Origin: Dipteris shenzhenensis
Taxonomy: Eukaryota > Polypodiophyta > Polypodiopsida > Gleicheniales
Assembly (NCBI GenBank): GCA_047967505.1
Contig: CM106539.1
Strand: one strand, 5' to 3'
DNA length: 64,000 bases
Shown piece by piece: positions 45,555-56,998 of the stretch. How positions within the stretch are numbered: the stretch's first letter is position 1; every line of letters begins with the position of its first letter. A program made the position numbers and the translations under genes. Under the pieces are notes generated by a model. The model saw only the letters and a list, made by a program, of their open reading frames with translations, made no database searches and was not told where the DNA came from.

Positions 45555-48378
45555 CTAGCAATGAATAATGCTACTCACTTCCACCTCTATCAAGCCCTCT
45601 TTATTTGGAATCCATTCACGTTTCTTTTGCAAGCAACCCTCATATAGTTGTTTCATTGCATATTTTTTTGGGAGACTTTTCAAAGTATTTGGTTCATACC
45701 ATAAAGCCGTGAATGTTATAGGCATTCCCTTCTCATCCCTTGTTATATGAGAAACCTTTTCCATCCAAATTGGGCCACGTTGTTCATCCAACTCTGAATC
45801 TACATCAGATGACCAAATTGCAACAAACATACCCTTTGCAATCTCATCAGATGGTACAAACTCTGGTAAGGGTTTATCCTCCTTCCTACCACAATATTTC
45901 CAAGGTAAAAGGCATTGCTCAACTTCTTCCTCATCTATTGCCGTATTTGTATCCAATGTGGATCTCGGTGACATAGCTTCTTATGGAAAAAAAGATTTAA
46001 AGTATTCAATGCTCATTAAATTTTCTTTATTTTTGTAAAGATTTGACAAGTGCCTCAATTGACTTGATTATCTCCCCATTCTTTATTGCCAGATGTTTAA
46101 TAAAGGCATCCAATCCTTTCATTTCATCTGTGTCAAGTGCTTTGTTCCTTACAAGAATAAATCTAGATTCCTCCAATGGATTTATTCTCTGGAATAAAGC
46201 ATATGGCTCACTCCATAAATGATCTCCATCCATTGAGTAGTGCTTCCATTGCATCACTAGAATATCATTATGTATGCTAAATTGGAAATAGTGTAGATTT
46301 GTGTGCCCTATTAATGCATCATGTCCCCCTTTTAAATGTGGCTCTATGAATGCTCTCCAATCTACTATTCTCTCCAAGATAGTCACTTCTAATTACTCCT
46401 TTTTAGATCCTCCAAATTTTTCCCCAATTCGAGACATCATATCCTCCAATGTCAGAACATCCCTTGACTTTAACTCAAAGATAGCACTAGATATAGGATC
46501 TATGTTTTCATGTGTATGGCCAACAAGAAGAAAACCACCGTCCACTTCTTCTAATATTTTCAAACCAACCAGCATACAACATAAACCAAATATATATCTA
46601 TTCTTGTTTTCTCTTCAAGAGTTATCAGCCTATATACCCAAGGTGCAACGTAAACATCCATATGCATCTTTGACCTTTCGTATTTCTTTCATGATGGATG
46701 TTTCCACTTGGTTACTATTGTATTCATGCAAGCAATCAATCCATACATCACAAAAGAGTCAAAATCCATACACTAATACTCCACACAAATGTGTTTTTAG
46801 TCCACGTTTACCCTCCAATGGCAGTGGGGTACATCTATACCTTGGTAACGTTGTTGTATTCTGATCCATGCCATCAATGGTAATGCACATGGAATTTTTG
46901 ACATGCACAGTAGCTTCCTCTCTCCAAGAGGCATACAAAAATCTAGCATTTTGCACATGACTTAAATGGATTGTTTGCTATCTTATATATTTTCCTCGCT
47001 TGTGCTCACATTTACTATGTTCAATGATATTTTTCAATTCATCACATGTCTTGCATTTCGACATCCTTTGCTTTGATGGTGTCTTAATATGGAAAAACTA
47101 TCCATGCCAAATTTTATATAAGGTTGCCCTTGAAATCATGCTCTCTTCTCTACCTTATAAAGTCTTATTAACTGTTTCTAGCACAACCCTCTTTGTCATT
47201 CCCAAAGGAAGATGATGTTGGCATTCCACACTTCCATTCAGCATTGTTTAGGGAAGATGAGGCTGTGGTAATGTATGATCGTCAAGGATTTGCTTTCATG
47301 TTGCAGTTGCATTTCAAGTTGCAGTTGCATTTCAAGTGCTTCTTTTACTTTTACGCTTGTAGGCATTTCCATGAATTTTATGAACCACTTTGTCTTTTAC
47401 CTCTGCCCAGATGGTCCAATATGTACCATCTGACAGTCCAGCTAACCATTGATATCCTCAATTACATATGGATGTCCCATTAACCATGGGTTTCAATTTG
47501 AGTTTACAATTTCTTATCCTTGAGTCCTTATCACCTTGATGAAGAAAACAAGAATCCTCTTGAAGAAGATAGCTATATCTATTAGTCCCTATCTTACTCC
47601 AAATGCTGATGGGCATGGCTTCACAGTCATCTTTTGCAACTTTTCTTTTGTAAAGTTTCCTACAACAAATGCACATAAGAGTCCTTTCTACATTCTCCTC
47701 AGATAACATTACATGGCTACCAGTGAGCATGTTCAAGTCACTTGCAAGACGAGAAACCTCTTCTCTGTCAACATCAATTATGATGAAAGCTACTCCTATT
47801 TCTTGATTTGGAGCCCATTCGTGTAGCTTTTTTCTTGTCATAATACTTTGTTGTGTCTTCCATCACATTGAAGGAAACTGTCTTAGGAAAACTTGATTTC
47901 AAGAAAGCTAACCCCCATTTGATAGTATTATGAACCTGTATATGTGATGTATTATCCATTGAATTTCAAATGATGCCTTCACTAGTCAACATAAGTACCT
48001 CCACCATATAGAGAAAATTCTAGGAATAGCCCTTGAATCTGCCAACCGTTAATACTTCTCTGGAGAAGGACAACATATCAAGTTTTTCCCCCGAGAATAA
48101 TTTTTCTTGATATCTTGAAAGTATATCTTTGGCACAATTTCATCTCGATTCCCAAGAGTTCTTTGTGCTTGCATATCAAAAATGTCACATTGTAAGATAT
48201 CATCCAATGTTTCAAAGTCTTCATGTGGATATTTTAATTGTACTTCAGGATTGATCACATTGGTGATTATCACTACACATCTTTTCTCACCACAATGTTG
48301 AAAATTATACACGTTCATATGATCAAGACTATGTATTTGTCCAAAGGCTACTGCTTCATTCTTCTCACATAACACCAC
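45555..48378 (-). pseudogene. DUF7869-family gene remnant, copy B
   Basis: Minus-strand pieces in order: 48378-48049 (MVLCEKNEAVAFGQIHSLD...), 47959-47458 with a CICCRKLYKRKV cysteine patch, SKCKTCDELKNIIEHSKCEH (about 47000-47065), and ITIDGMDQNTTTLPRYRC (about 46835-46885). ADNS-RENKNRYIFGL follows (about 46585-46630), then DGGFLLVGHTHENIDPISS (about 46490-46545). A C-terminal region at 45555-46386 includes GMFVAIWSSDVDSE and GPIWMEKVSHI. The motif order matches copy A, but residue identity is low, so the two are old, separate lineages. Stops and shifts are frequent and no piece exceeds 139 codons. N-terminal assignment above 47500 rests on position. Confidence 0.7.
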
Positions 48379-48514
48379 ATCTTAACCCTCTATTAGGGTG
48401 AATATTTGTAAATGCAAGAAATATTAAGATTAGAAACTACCAAAAAACTCCAAAAATCTCTAATTTATAATATTTAACCCTATAAATGCTCAACTTTTAT
48501 ATCAAATCAAGAAC

Positions 48515-48750
48515 CAAACCATTATGTAACCCTCCTAAACTCTGACTCTAAACCCTATATCATAAATCTTAGACCGTAGATCATAAATCCTAAATCCTAG
48601 ATCTTAAAACCATTAAAACCCTAAATTCTAGACCCTAGACCCTAAACCCTAAACCCTTAACCCTAGACCCTTAACCCTTGCTCCTAGAACTTAAAACCTA
48701 GACCTTGAACCCTAGATCCTAAATCCTAAACCCTAGCCAAACCCTAAAAT
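48515..48750. repeat. Degenerate telomere-like CCCTAAA tract
   Basis: CCCTAAACCCTAAACCC and variants (ACCCTAGACCC, CCTAAATCC, TTAACCC) run for over 200 bp at 7 bp rhythm. This is the plant-type telomere repeat in decayed, interstitial form. Confidence 0.85.
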
Positions 48751-48779
48751 GCAAGAAATAATATGTAAAATATTTTGAT

Positions 48780-49005
48780 TTAAGCAACAGGTTGGAGTGC
48801 TCCCAACCTATTGAGTGAGCAATAGGTTGGGGGTGCACCCAACCTATTGCTCAAATCAGTAAAAATTATTGATTTGAGCAACAGTTTGGGGGTGCATCCC
48901 ACCTATTGCTCAAATCAGTATAAAATATTGATTTGAGAAACAGGTTAGAGTGCACATAACCTGGTGTTGTTGGGGGTGTACCCAACCTGTTGCTCAAATA
49001 AAATA
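48780..49005. repeat. Array of four related hairpins
   Basis: CAACAGGTTGG...CCAACCTATTG units occur at about 48786-48812, 48819-48857, 48867-48920 and 48927-49000. Each has inverted arms, such as TGATTTGAGCAACA with TGTTGCTCAAATCA-like partners, around a loop with GTGCA. The arms vary by a few bases between copies. Confidence 0.85.
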
Positions 49006-49236
49006 AATAGTCTATGAATATGAATGAAAAAAAATGGACTTTTTAAGAATCATATTGTTTATTATATTAAAATATTATTACACTTTATTATAACGAGTAG
49101 CATGACTCGTCTACAACATACGATGGGTTAGATACCTGCCTCAGGTCTCAAGGTGGCCTTTAATTTCTTTCAAATTGGATCTTGATTAAGACTAACCATT
49201 TCTTCCAGATGGAAACAACATGTTTTGTTACATTTT

Positions 49237-49290
<54 letters not shown>

Positions 49291-50340
49291 TCAACATTCA
49301 TATTCTTTTTACTAAATTTCAAATTTTAATGAAGCTTAAGTACTGCCTTTACTCAATGAAAAAAATATTTTCCTAAACCAATGCATCCATCTCTCTCTTT
49401 CATTACAAAAATTCTGGACTCAAAAAGGGGCACTTTGGAGAATTACTAAAATATTAGAGGCATGGATAAGGGAATATGATATCCATAAAGGAGACTATGC
49501 CATGTGGACTTCTCTGTAACAAAGGTTCCCCAAATCTAGGGGAAATTTTAGTCTTTTCCAAAATACCCCAAAAAACTTCATTGGTGCTTCACAATAAAAA
49601 ATTATCTTTGGCAGGTCTGCCCTGACCATGTCAGGCCTCCTTGTTTTCCTCCCATGGCAAACTATCCCCTAGCTAGAACGATGCTCATGTTTTGCATTTG
49701 GTTCAACCATTTGGCCCAAACTTTGACTTCCTAACCAGCTCTCTCCCTATTCTCTCTCTTCCAAAATGTTTCAAGCATTCATTCCCGCTACTTTCTAGCA
49801 AATGGTTTCAAAATATCTTCATTCCACTCTTGATTAGTCATTCTCTCTCCTCTTTGCTCACGTTTTTTTTCCACATTTAAAAATCTCTCAGAGAAACTTC
49901 TGCCCAAGCTCTGTTCATCCCTCTTCTCTTCCATTCATTCTCCGCTTATTTAAGTCTCTCTTAGAAACCAAAGTTACGACCTAAATCTACTTGGAAGGAG
50001 TGAGAAAAATGGGTGTTCTCTCATTTTTTATTCTTTCCCTACCTTTGTGGAGTATAGAGTCAACTCCTGAAGTTGCGACCTAAATCTGCTTAGAAGAAGT
50101 GAGAAAAATGGGTGTTCTATAATTTTCGCCTTTCTCTACCTTTTTGGAGTATAGAGAGTCAACTCCCAAAGAAGGAACACATACTTTCTAGGTAATGAAG
50201 TGATTTGGACTTGAAAGTTTTGTCTGTATTAAGTAGATACATTTTTGTATCACACTTTGTCTATATGTTTGTTACAAAAGACAAGAGGGAGAGATTGAGG
50301 TAGATGATATTTAAACCTGCAAGATGATTTTTGACTTTTT
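49006..50340. other. Intergenic DNA with (CT)n-(TA)n repeat
   Basis: A CT run passes into TA repeats at about 49236-49291. The rest is AT-rich with short frames. A 120 bp segment near 49970-50050 (GGAGTGAGAAAAATGGGTGTTCT) recurs at 50080-50165, a local duplication. No gene was recognised. Confidence 0.55.
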
Positions 50341-50349
50341 TTTCTTCAC

Positions 50350-50372
50350 TATAGGAGGGATAGATAGAGGAA

Positions 50373-50424
<52 letters not shown>

Positions 50425-50528
50425 TTTGAACTGCTATGTTTTTTATTTATTTGAGGGGATGAGCAAGAGGGAGAGACATAAAATAGTCATTTGTTTCTTC
50501 ATTAGTATAGGAGGGATAGATAGAGGAA

Positions 50529-50587
<59 letters not shown>

Positions 50588-50870
50588 GGAGAGATTATAT
50601 TTGAAACTGTTATGTTTTTTTATCTGTTTGAGGGAATGAGTGAGGGAGAGAGATAGAAAATTGTTGTTTGTTTCTTTGCTAGTATAGGAGGGGTAGATAG
50701 AGGAAGGAAAAGAGAGAGAGAAATTATATTTTGAACTGCTATGTTTTCTTCTGTTGAGGGGATGATTGAGGGAGAGAGAAAGAGATTGTATTTCAAACTG
50801 CTAGGTTTTAGAAGGAAGAAAAAGAGATCCTAATCAAAGAGTTTTGGGAGGGAGAGAGAGAGAGTGATAT
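50350..50870. repeat. GA-rich minisatellite, four diverged units
   Basis: The unit (A/T)AGGAGGGATAGATAGAGGAAGGG, a GA run, then TTTGAACTGCTATGTTTT and a GAGGGGATGAG segment recurs near 50353, 50507 and 50684, with a partial unit near 50760. Period is about 155-175 bp. Unit length varies through the GA runs. Confidence 0.85.
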
Positions 50871-51179
50871 GATATTGATAATGTTTTCTTTGTTTGTGGA
50901 GAAACAGAGTAGGAAGAGAGCATATCTTAAACTAAGTATTTCAAAATAATTTGATGTTTGTTTGTGTGAGGGGTACCTTGGAAGACAAACTGAGAAATTT
51001 ATTATTAGAGTCTTCGGAAGACCAATGGGTCTATGAGACTGAAAGAAAACCTGATACAAATCCTAGTAAGGGTGGAGCTACTAAAATGAGCATCATCAAC
51101 CGTGCTGAATCCTAAGTCTGATCATACATAATCAAATACATCTGGGTATGACAGTGAAAAGAAAAAAAACTAGAGCGGA

Positions 51180-52880
51180 ACGTAATCCTCCATATGTCAT
51201 GTCACCCTGGCTGTGGTGCATAGCCGATGATGGGGCGCTGGCATCCGTCAAGGGGTCCCGTCCATCTCGGTCTCTTGGAGGAGGCTCAACGCAATACCAA
51301 AGCCATCGTGACTCCCGTGGGACGTATCTCGAGTCTAAAAAATGACGGGGGGTCCCCTAGAGTGATCTATGTGTCCCCTCGATGTCTCATGTGTCGTGCT
51401 ATAGTCGTCGGGCTGGACGATCAATGTCACTCAATGGGAAGAACTCTGTGATCTTGCTCTGAGAGGTGTCTGATGGTGTGGCCAAGCCCCGTCGCCTGAG
51501 TAAGTACTCTCTATGTCAGACCCCCTCATGAATGAAGGCTGCAAGGCATCTCTGATCTAAGTAGGCGAGGAATCTGGAAAGGAGCTCGGAGTCGTCTGTG
51601 AAGAGACAGTACGGATCTCATAGTACATTGGGCACCTGAAAATAAAATGCTTCTCCGACTCAACCTCCTGACAGTCGCACAATATGTATATGCGATGGTC
51701 CCTAGGGATCTCCTCTGCTCTACCGCTCTCTATGCAGAGGCGGTGTGATGATACCCAAAATTGTCTGATGGAGATCCGTAGTGAGTGAGGCATATGAAGC
51801 TCAATTTACCCTGGTGGTGTGATGAATCCCTCCTCAGAAATACAAAGACAGTGATCTCTATAGAAACTCAGCTTCACTGGAAGCTCCCTTGACTCCAACC
51901 AGGTCGTAAAGGTGTGTAGCTGCAGGAGATCCTCTCGAATAACCTAGTTGGTGACCCGATCAGGATGGTGGGTGGGAGTACCGGAGGGACATCTAAACTA
52001 TACTAAAAAGGAGGTATCCTATCAATGTGAAACCCTAGTCTCACAAACCATCTGTGAGTCTATGCATACCAACATCGCTCATCTCCCTCTGCGGCCAACC
52101 TCATGGAGGAATCAAGAGCTAACGATGGCAACCTCTGTCTCCTTGATGTGCAGTCCCCATATGATCTAACCCGGTGTAGATATGTGATGGTCTGAAAGGC
52201 TACATCTAGCTGGATTGAAGAAGCACCAAACTCGGCCTGAATGATGTGATGTGGTATAGATGGTTTCCCTCAGATCATCCATGAGAGCATGAGGATCTGC
52301 AAGCACTCCACTGGTGTCCACTCTATCTCTGACATGTCAGGTCCCCAACAAGGGCTACCATACATACCGGCTGGTTGGACCAAGGAGTTGAAGAGAAGAG
52401 CCTTGGTCCAAGGGTCCTAAAAGTGTGAGTGGAAGCACTATCTCTCTAGCCAAGCCAGTGAGGCGTATCCTTTGCTCAGTCTGGCCTACATCGCTGGTCT
52501 CATCGTGAAGAACGGGCTGGAGAAGATGACCCCCAAGTAAGTGTATGAGGATACGATCTCAACTGGTGACCCACCGAAAGTAAACTCCTTCCGTTGCATG
52601 ATTGCTCGAGAGGTGTTAAAGATCATGACCTTGGTCTTGCCAAGGTTGACCTCCAAATCATGGGATAAACAAAAATCCTGCAATGCATCCAGGTGTTGCT
52701 GGAACCCCTCGGGTGTGGATGACAAGAGTGCCACATCATCTGCATAAAGAAGAATCCTAATGATGATCCCGGCAAGTGAGCAACCGGTCCCTTCGAACAC
52801 CCCCATGAAAGTCTCTAGCTCATTGATGTAGAGACCAAATAGGGTTGGTGATAAGGGACAACCCTGTTTGACCCCTATGG
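51180..52880 (-). pseudogene. LINE (non-LTR retrotransposon) 3' part
   Basis: Reading down from 52880: VKQGCPLSPTLFGLYINELE, the catalytic ILLYADDVALLSS (52716-52760), FCLSHDLEVNLGKTKVMIFN and YTYLGVIFSS. These are the late RT blocks of plant and green-lineage LINEs. The thumb/connection and a terminal zf-RVT-like cysteine-histidine knuckle follow (SGRAEEIPRDHRI, LCDCQEVESEKHFIFRCPM at about 51620-51720). The longest open piece is 106 codons. Endonuclease and early RT are absent, which fits the usual 5' truncation. Downstream sequence to about 51180 has no clear poly(A). Confidence 0.87.
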
Positions 52881-53149
52881 TTTTTGTTTGTTTTTGTGAG
52901 AGGTTTAGTTAAAGGAGAGAGGGAAGTAGGGGGAGGAGAGAGAGAGAGAGACAGGGAGAGAGGGGGGGGAGGGAGACTTGCAAAGAAAGAGAAAGAGAGG
53001 GATAGAGAAAGAGAGAAGAGAAGATATAAATTTTGAGGGTCTATGGAAGTAGAAAGAGGTAGAAAGAGCTAATTTTAATCATATTGTACACGGGTAGAAA
53101 CTATGGAAGTAGAAAATGATAGATATAGAAGTAGTTTACAGTCTGTTGT

Positions 53150-53835
53150 ATTGAAGCTCTATTGAAGAATGTTAAGGATGAGCATGGGGAATGGATTCCT
53201 CAGCTCTACAGGAAATATTCTTGGATCACAATGCAATCCACTAATCGTGGGTGCTACAAAGTGGGTTGGAAGAATGCAATGGACATCTCCAAACATTGGA
53301 AGGGAAGGATCTTAGATTTTGAAATTTCTCCTGGCAATCACACAGTGACACAAGTATATATTCAGCATGTCTTTACCCATGCAAACATATACGTACATCC
53401 GAATGCAGGACTTCCATATCGTAGTCCCAGTTGTAAGTTTTTCAAAGTGTACTAATACTTCATTTGCATTTTAGAGTATTTGCATTTATTTGGGGACTTT
53501 GACACAACTATATTATGCCTTGTATTTGTTTTACATATCTACATCCATCTACTTACAAAGAGTGGAAGCCTGTAGCATGCGTAACTAGGGCGTTACATGT
53601 CCTCCATGTTGAGATCGGGAATCTTTAGTATGAAGGTCGCACACCATCAGAATTAAAAAAGGATGGGATATTCTTCTATGACTCAATGTTCATTGTGCAA
53701 GATGAAGAAGGATAGTATGATAGATTAGAATCTCTTCCCTTGCCCTCTTTTGAGAGTCTAGAATGGCCGCTTCCAAGCATGGAGATAAGTGAATCATATA
53801 GAAATAGAATGTCTAATGTGTGAGAAATACTATGA
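53150..53835 (+). pseudogene. Coding remnant of unknown family
   Basis: An open frame at 53162-53455 gives HGEWIPQLYRKYSWITMQS, WKGRILDFEISPGNHTVTQV and ANIYVHPNAGLPYRSPSCK. About 110 bp later protein-like sequence resumes (VACVTRALHVLHVEIGNL, GRTPSELKKDGIFFYDSMF, LPSFESLEWPLPSMEISES), interrupted by TAG codons. Composition looks like a real protein, but I do not recognise it. It may be a transposon-encoded gene or the decayed exons of a host gene. Confidence 0.4.
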
Positions 53836-54540
53836 AGCCAACTACTGGTGGAAGAAATGCTAGGTTGAGCTAGTTTCTTCCATTTCCATGATTTGTTGAT
53901 TTCTTTGCAAGTTGTAGGCAGTTAAGGAAAACAAAGATTACTTACACTTGCAAGAGCTTAGAATTGGACTAGCTGTCTAAGCTATTTGGAGGCTATTTGA
54001 CAATGGATGGACAACAAGAACATGTCATGCTGAAGATTTAGTACAATGTTAATTGAACACTTCAAATGTGACATTTTGGTGAAGACATCTTACAATTCTA
54101 GTTTGTATTAAAAATTATCAAGATAGTATGTATTAATAGATCCCAAATTTTGTCGGTATTTCATTGGAAGGCAAAATCTTTGCATGACTTTCACATATAG
54201 AAGGTTGACTCATGGGCATGAAAATTGACCTTTTAGGAAATTTTCCATGGTTTTCAAAAAAAACAAAAAAGAGTAGCAGAGGAGAAGCTAAGGATGAGCA
54301 AGATTGTTAGAGAGGAGTGTGCTTGTCCACAATGTTGGTGGATATATATGCCAAGTGTTTGATGAACGTCGAGCTCAAAATGTGCTCTCCTAGCTTGATT
54401 GATGTGTTTGCTATCTTGTAGAGTTGTTGAGATTGGTTGCTTGCACATGAAAAGGACATCAAGGAGCACTCCATAGCTTGATTGATGGCTCTCTATGGTC
54501 TATGAATGATAAAACAATAAATATTTGTAATTTTAAATAT
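53836..54540. other. Intergenic DNA without recognised genes
   Basis: AT-rich, short frames only. Nothing specific was seen. Confidence 0.5.
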
Positions 54541-54559
54541 GTGGATATTTGTATATATG

Positions 54560-54728
54560 TATTGTGCAAGAGAGAGAGTGTGTGAGAGAGAGAGAGAGAG
54601 AGAGATAGCAATTAGAGTGAGTGAGTGAGAGATAGAGAGAGAGAGAGAGTGAGAGAGAGAGAGAGAAGTTGAGAGTGCAATAAACGACACAAATAATGCA
54701 CCTGGCCATGAGACAGAGTTAGATGTAT

Positions 54729-54811
<83 letters not shown>

Positions 54812-54906
54812 GAGAGAGAGAGACTATGAGAGAGAGAGAGAGAGAGTAGTCAAGGACACAAATAATGCACCTGGCCATGAGAAGTATGAATAGAGAGAGA
54901 GATATA

Positions 54907-54953
<47 letters not shown>

Positions 54954-55311
54954 GGACACAAAGGGAGGGAAAGAGACAAAGGGAGGGGGAGGGAAAGATG
55001 GAGATGGAGACGGGCATAGAAAGAGGGAGATGGAGAGTGGCATAGAGAGAGAGAGAGAGAGAGGTAGAGAATGGGAAGAGAGAGAGAGTTAAGATTGCAT
55101 TTATTCATTTGCACCTCTTTGAGAAAGAGAAAAATAAGAAAGTTAATTAAAAGGTATTCAAGAGACTATGAGATTGAAAAAAAACCTAGATACAACTGAT
55201 CCAAAGGGTGGAGCCACTAACAAAATACAAAAAGTGTATATGTAAAATCAATGTCCATGACATAGATAGCTAAGGGAAACAAGGCAACAAGATGATCATT
55301 GGGTGTCACAA

Positions 55312-55362
<51 letters not shown>

Positions 55363-55490
55363 AATTCATGAGAGACACAAAGGGAGGGAAAGAAAGAAAG
55401 ATATATTAACATCCTGGGTAGACCTTGCGGGTCTATGAGAGAGAGCGAGAAGGAGGGAGATAGCTAAGGGCAACGAGGGAGAGAGAGAGA

Positions 55491-55543
<53 letters not shown>

Positions 55544-55594
55544 AGAGGGAGGGAGAGAGGGGGAGAGAGGAGAGGGAGATAGCTAAGGCCAATG

Positions 55595-55680
<86 letters not shown>
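54560..55680. repeat. Clustered GA microsatellites with duplicated spacers
   Basis: At least seven long GA runs (for example 54732-54770, 55319-55361 and 55605-55678) alternate with spacers. One spacer, ACAAATAATGCACCTGGCCATGAG, occurs at about 54690 and 54859; another, GACACAAAGGGAGGGAAAGA, occurs at about 54955 and 55373. Open frames here translate as SLSLSL artefacts. Confidence 0.92.
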
Positions 55681-55855
55681 TCCAAAGTAAAAACAATAAA
55701 TATAAAAATATTGTAATTAAGAGCATTTTTAAGGGAAATGCCCATTTTACAAAGTACACTTCTAAGGTCATTTTCACATTTTCAGTTTCCCACTCTTGAG
55801 TAACCTTGCATTCCATAGCCTCCTCTTTTGTCTTCTCGAGCATCCTCCTACACTC

Positions 55856-56869
55856 ATGGCTTCCCCTAGAGAGGCTTTTGACCAGTGGATTTCATCCACT
55901 GATTCCCATGCCTCTACAGATCAGGTTTATCCTTTCTTCTACAAGGCATTCCATCTTGAGTCTCACTTGAGAGCTCTCCTTCCTGCTGATAATCCCTCTC
56001 TTCAGTTTTTTGATATACTTATCCATGGGCAATCTATCGCGATTGCTAACTCCCCTTACCAATGGGTTTCATTGGATATTTTGAGCCCTTTTGACCAGAG
56101 TGCTAACTTCAAGAAGACACTAGGTAGGGCCATGGATAATGTCCCTATCTCTCTCTATGAGTACGCTATTCCCATCGGGGATGATTCATCTCCCCCAATT
56201 CATTTGATCCAAAGAGATGCATCCCTTACCATTCTTCTTGTGACTAGCAAGTTTGATGAGGATGTTGGCGAGCACTGCAAGGGCCCTGCATCCACAAATG
56301 GCGGAGCAGGTCCATCAACAAGTGGTGGAGGAGATGACATAAACCTAGATCTAGAGCCTGAGGAGCATACTATTAACTTAGCTGAGGAGCAAGTTGAAAG
56401 TGAGGTCATCTTATCTTCATATCCAACTCGTGCATTTCCATCCTCTACCTATAATCCAGATGAGGCAGCAACCAAACCACACCTTGCTTTGGTTGATCCA
56501 ATTAGGATTGAGGATGAGGAATACCTTACCCTCTTGGAAGTGATGGAAGAAACGGGTCTCCAAGAGGATGAGGTACTAAGTCGGCTCTCGAATGACACCT
56601 TTGATGATGTCATTGACTTTGATGCTCCATTCAATCCCGAAATCGATGAGATTGCATGCTTTGATAACGCGAGCCTCACCGATTTGGAGGCAACCCAACT
56701 AACACAGAAGGCAATCAAGGATGCCACACCAGAGTACGACATGTCCGATAAGCAGTTCATGAATTTGCAAAGGGAATTGTTTGGGGAGAGAGAGAGGAAG
56801 AAGTTGGCACCTCAAGCCAACATAAAGTTCAAGACCAACCACAAAAGGGAATCCAATTGGACACTGTAG
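55856..56869 (+). CDS. Hypothetical acidic protein, 337 aa, unknown function
   Basis: The ATG at 55856 (MASPREAFDQWISSTDSHAS) sits after a CT-rich leader and is a better start than the in-frame ATG at 55796. The frame is open to 56869. The first 150 residues look folded (VYPFFYKAFHLESHLRALLP, LYEYAIPIGDD). Then comes a Gly/Ser linker (GPSTSGGGDDINLDLEPEEH) and a strongly acidic middle with EEYLTLLEVMEETGLQEDE and DDVIDFDAPFNPEIDEIA. The C-terminus is basic (FKTNHKRES). A 1 bp shift near 56850 would extend it as LDTVADTVHDEAEK up to a donor-like AAAAG|GTATGT at about 56888, so a spliced or once-longer protein is possible. There is no signal peptide, membrane segment or recognised family. It is either a host gene or an ORF carried by an unknown transposon. 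Confidence 0.5.
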   Translation: MASPREAFDQWISSTDSHASTDQVYPFFYKAFHLESHLRALLPADNPSLQFFDILIHGQSIAIANSPYQWVSLDILSPFDQSANFKKTLGRAMDNVPISLYEYAIPIGDDSSPPIHLIQRDASLTILLVTSKFDEDVGEHCKGPASTNGGAGPSTSGGGDDINLDLEPEEHTINLAEEQVESEVILSSYPTRAFPSSTYNPDEAATKPHLALVDPIRIEDEEYLTLLEVMEETGLQEDEVLSRLSNDTFDDVIDFDAPFNPEIDEIACFDNASLTDLEATQLTQKAIKDATPEYDMSDKQFMNLQRELFGERERKKLAPQANIKFKTNHKRESNWTL

Positions 56870-56998
56870 CTGATACAGTCCATGATGAGGCAGAAAAGGT
56901 ATGTAGCTTTGCCAGCTTCATCATGTGATTCAAAACCATTAGTATAATTCTAGGTTCCATTTTAGTAACAAAAATCATTGCTCAGTCTTCAACTAGTA

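Noticed and set aside
50324-50656. 110-codon Arg/Glu-repeat frame
   Set aside because: It is the GA minisatellite read in one frame.
54493-55843. Ser/Leu-repeat open frames up to 143 codons
   Set aside because: Translations of GA/CT microsatellites, not proteins.
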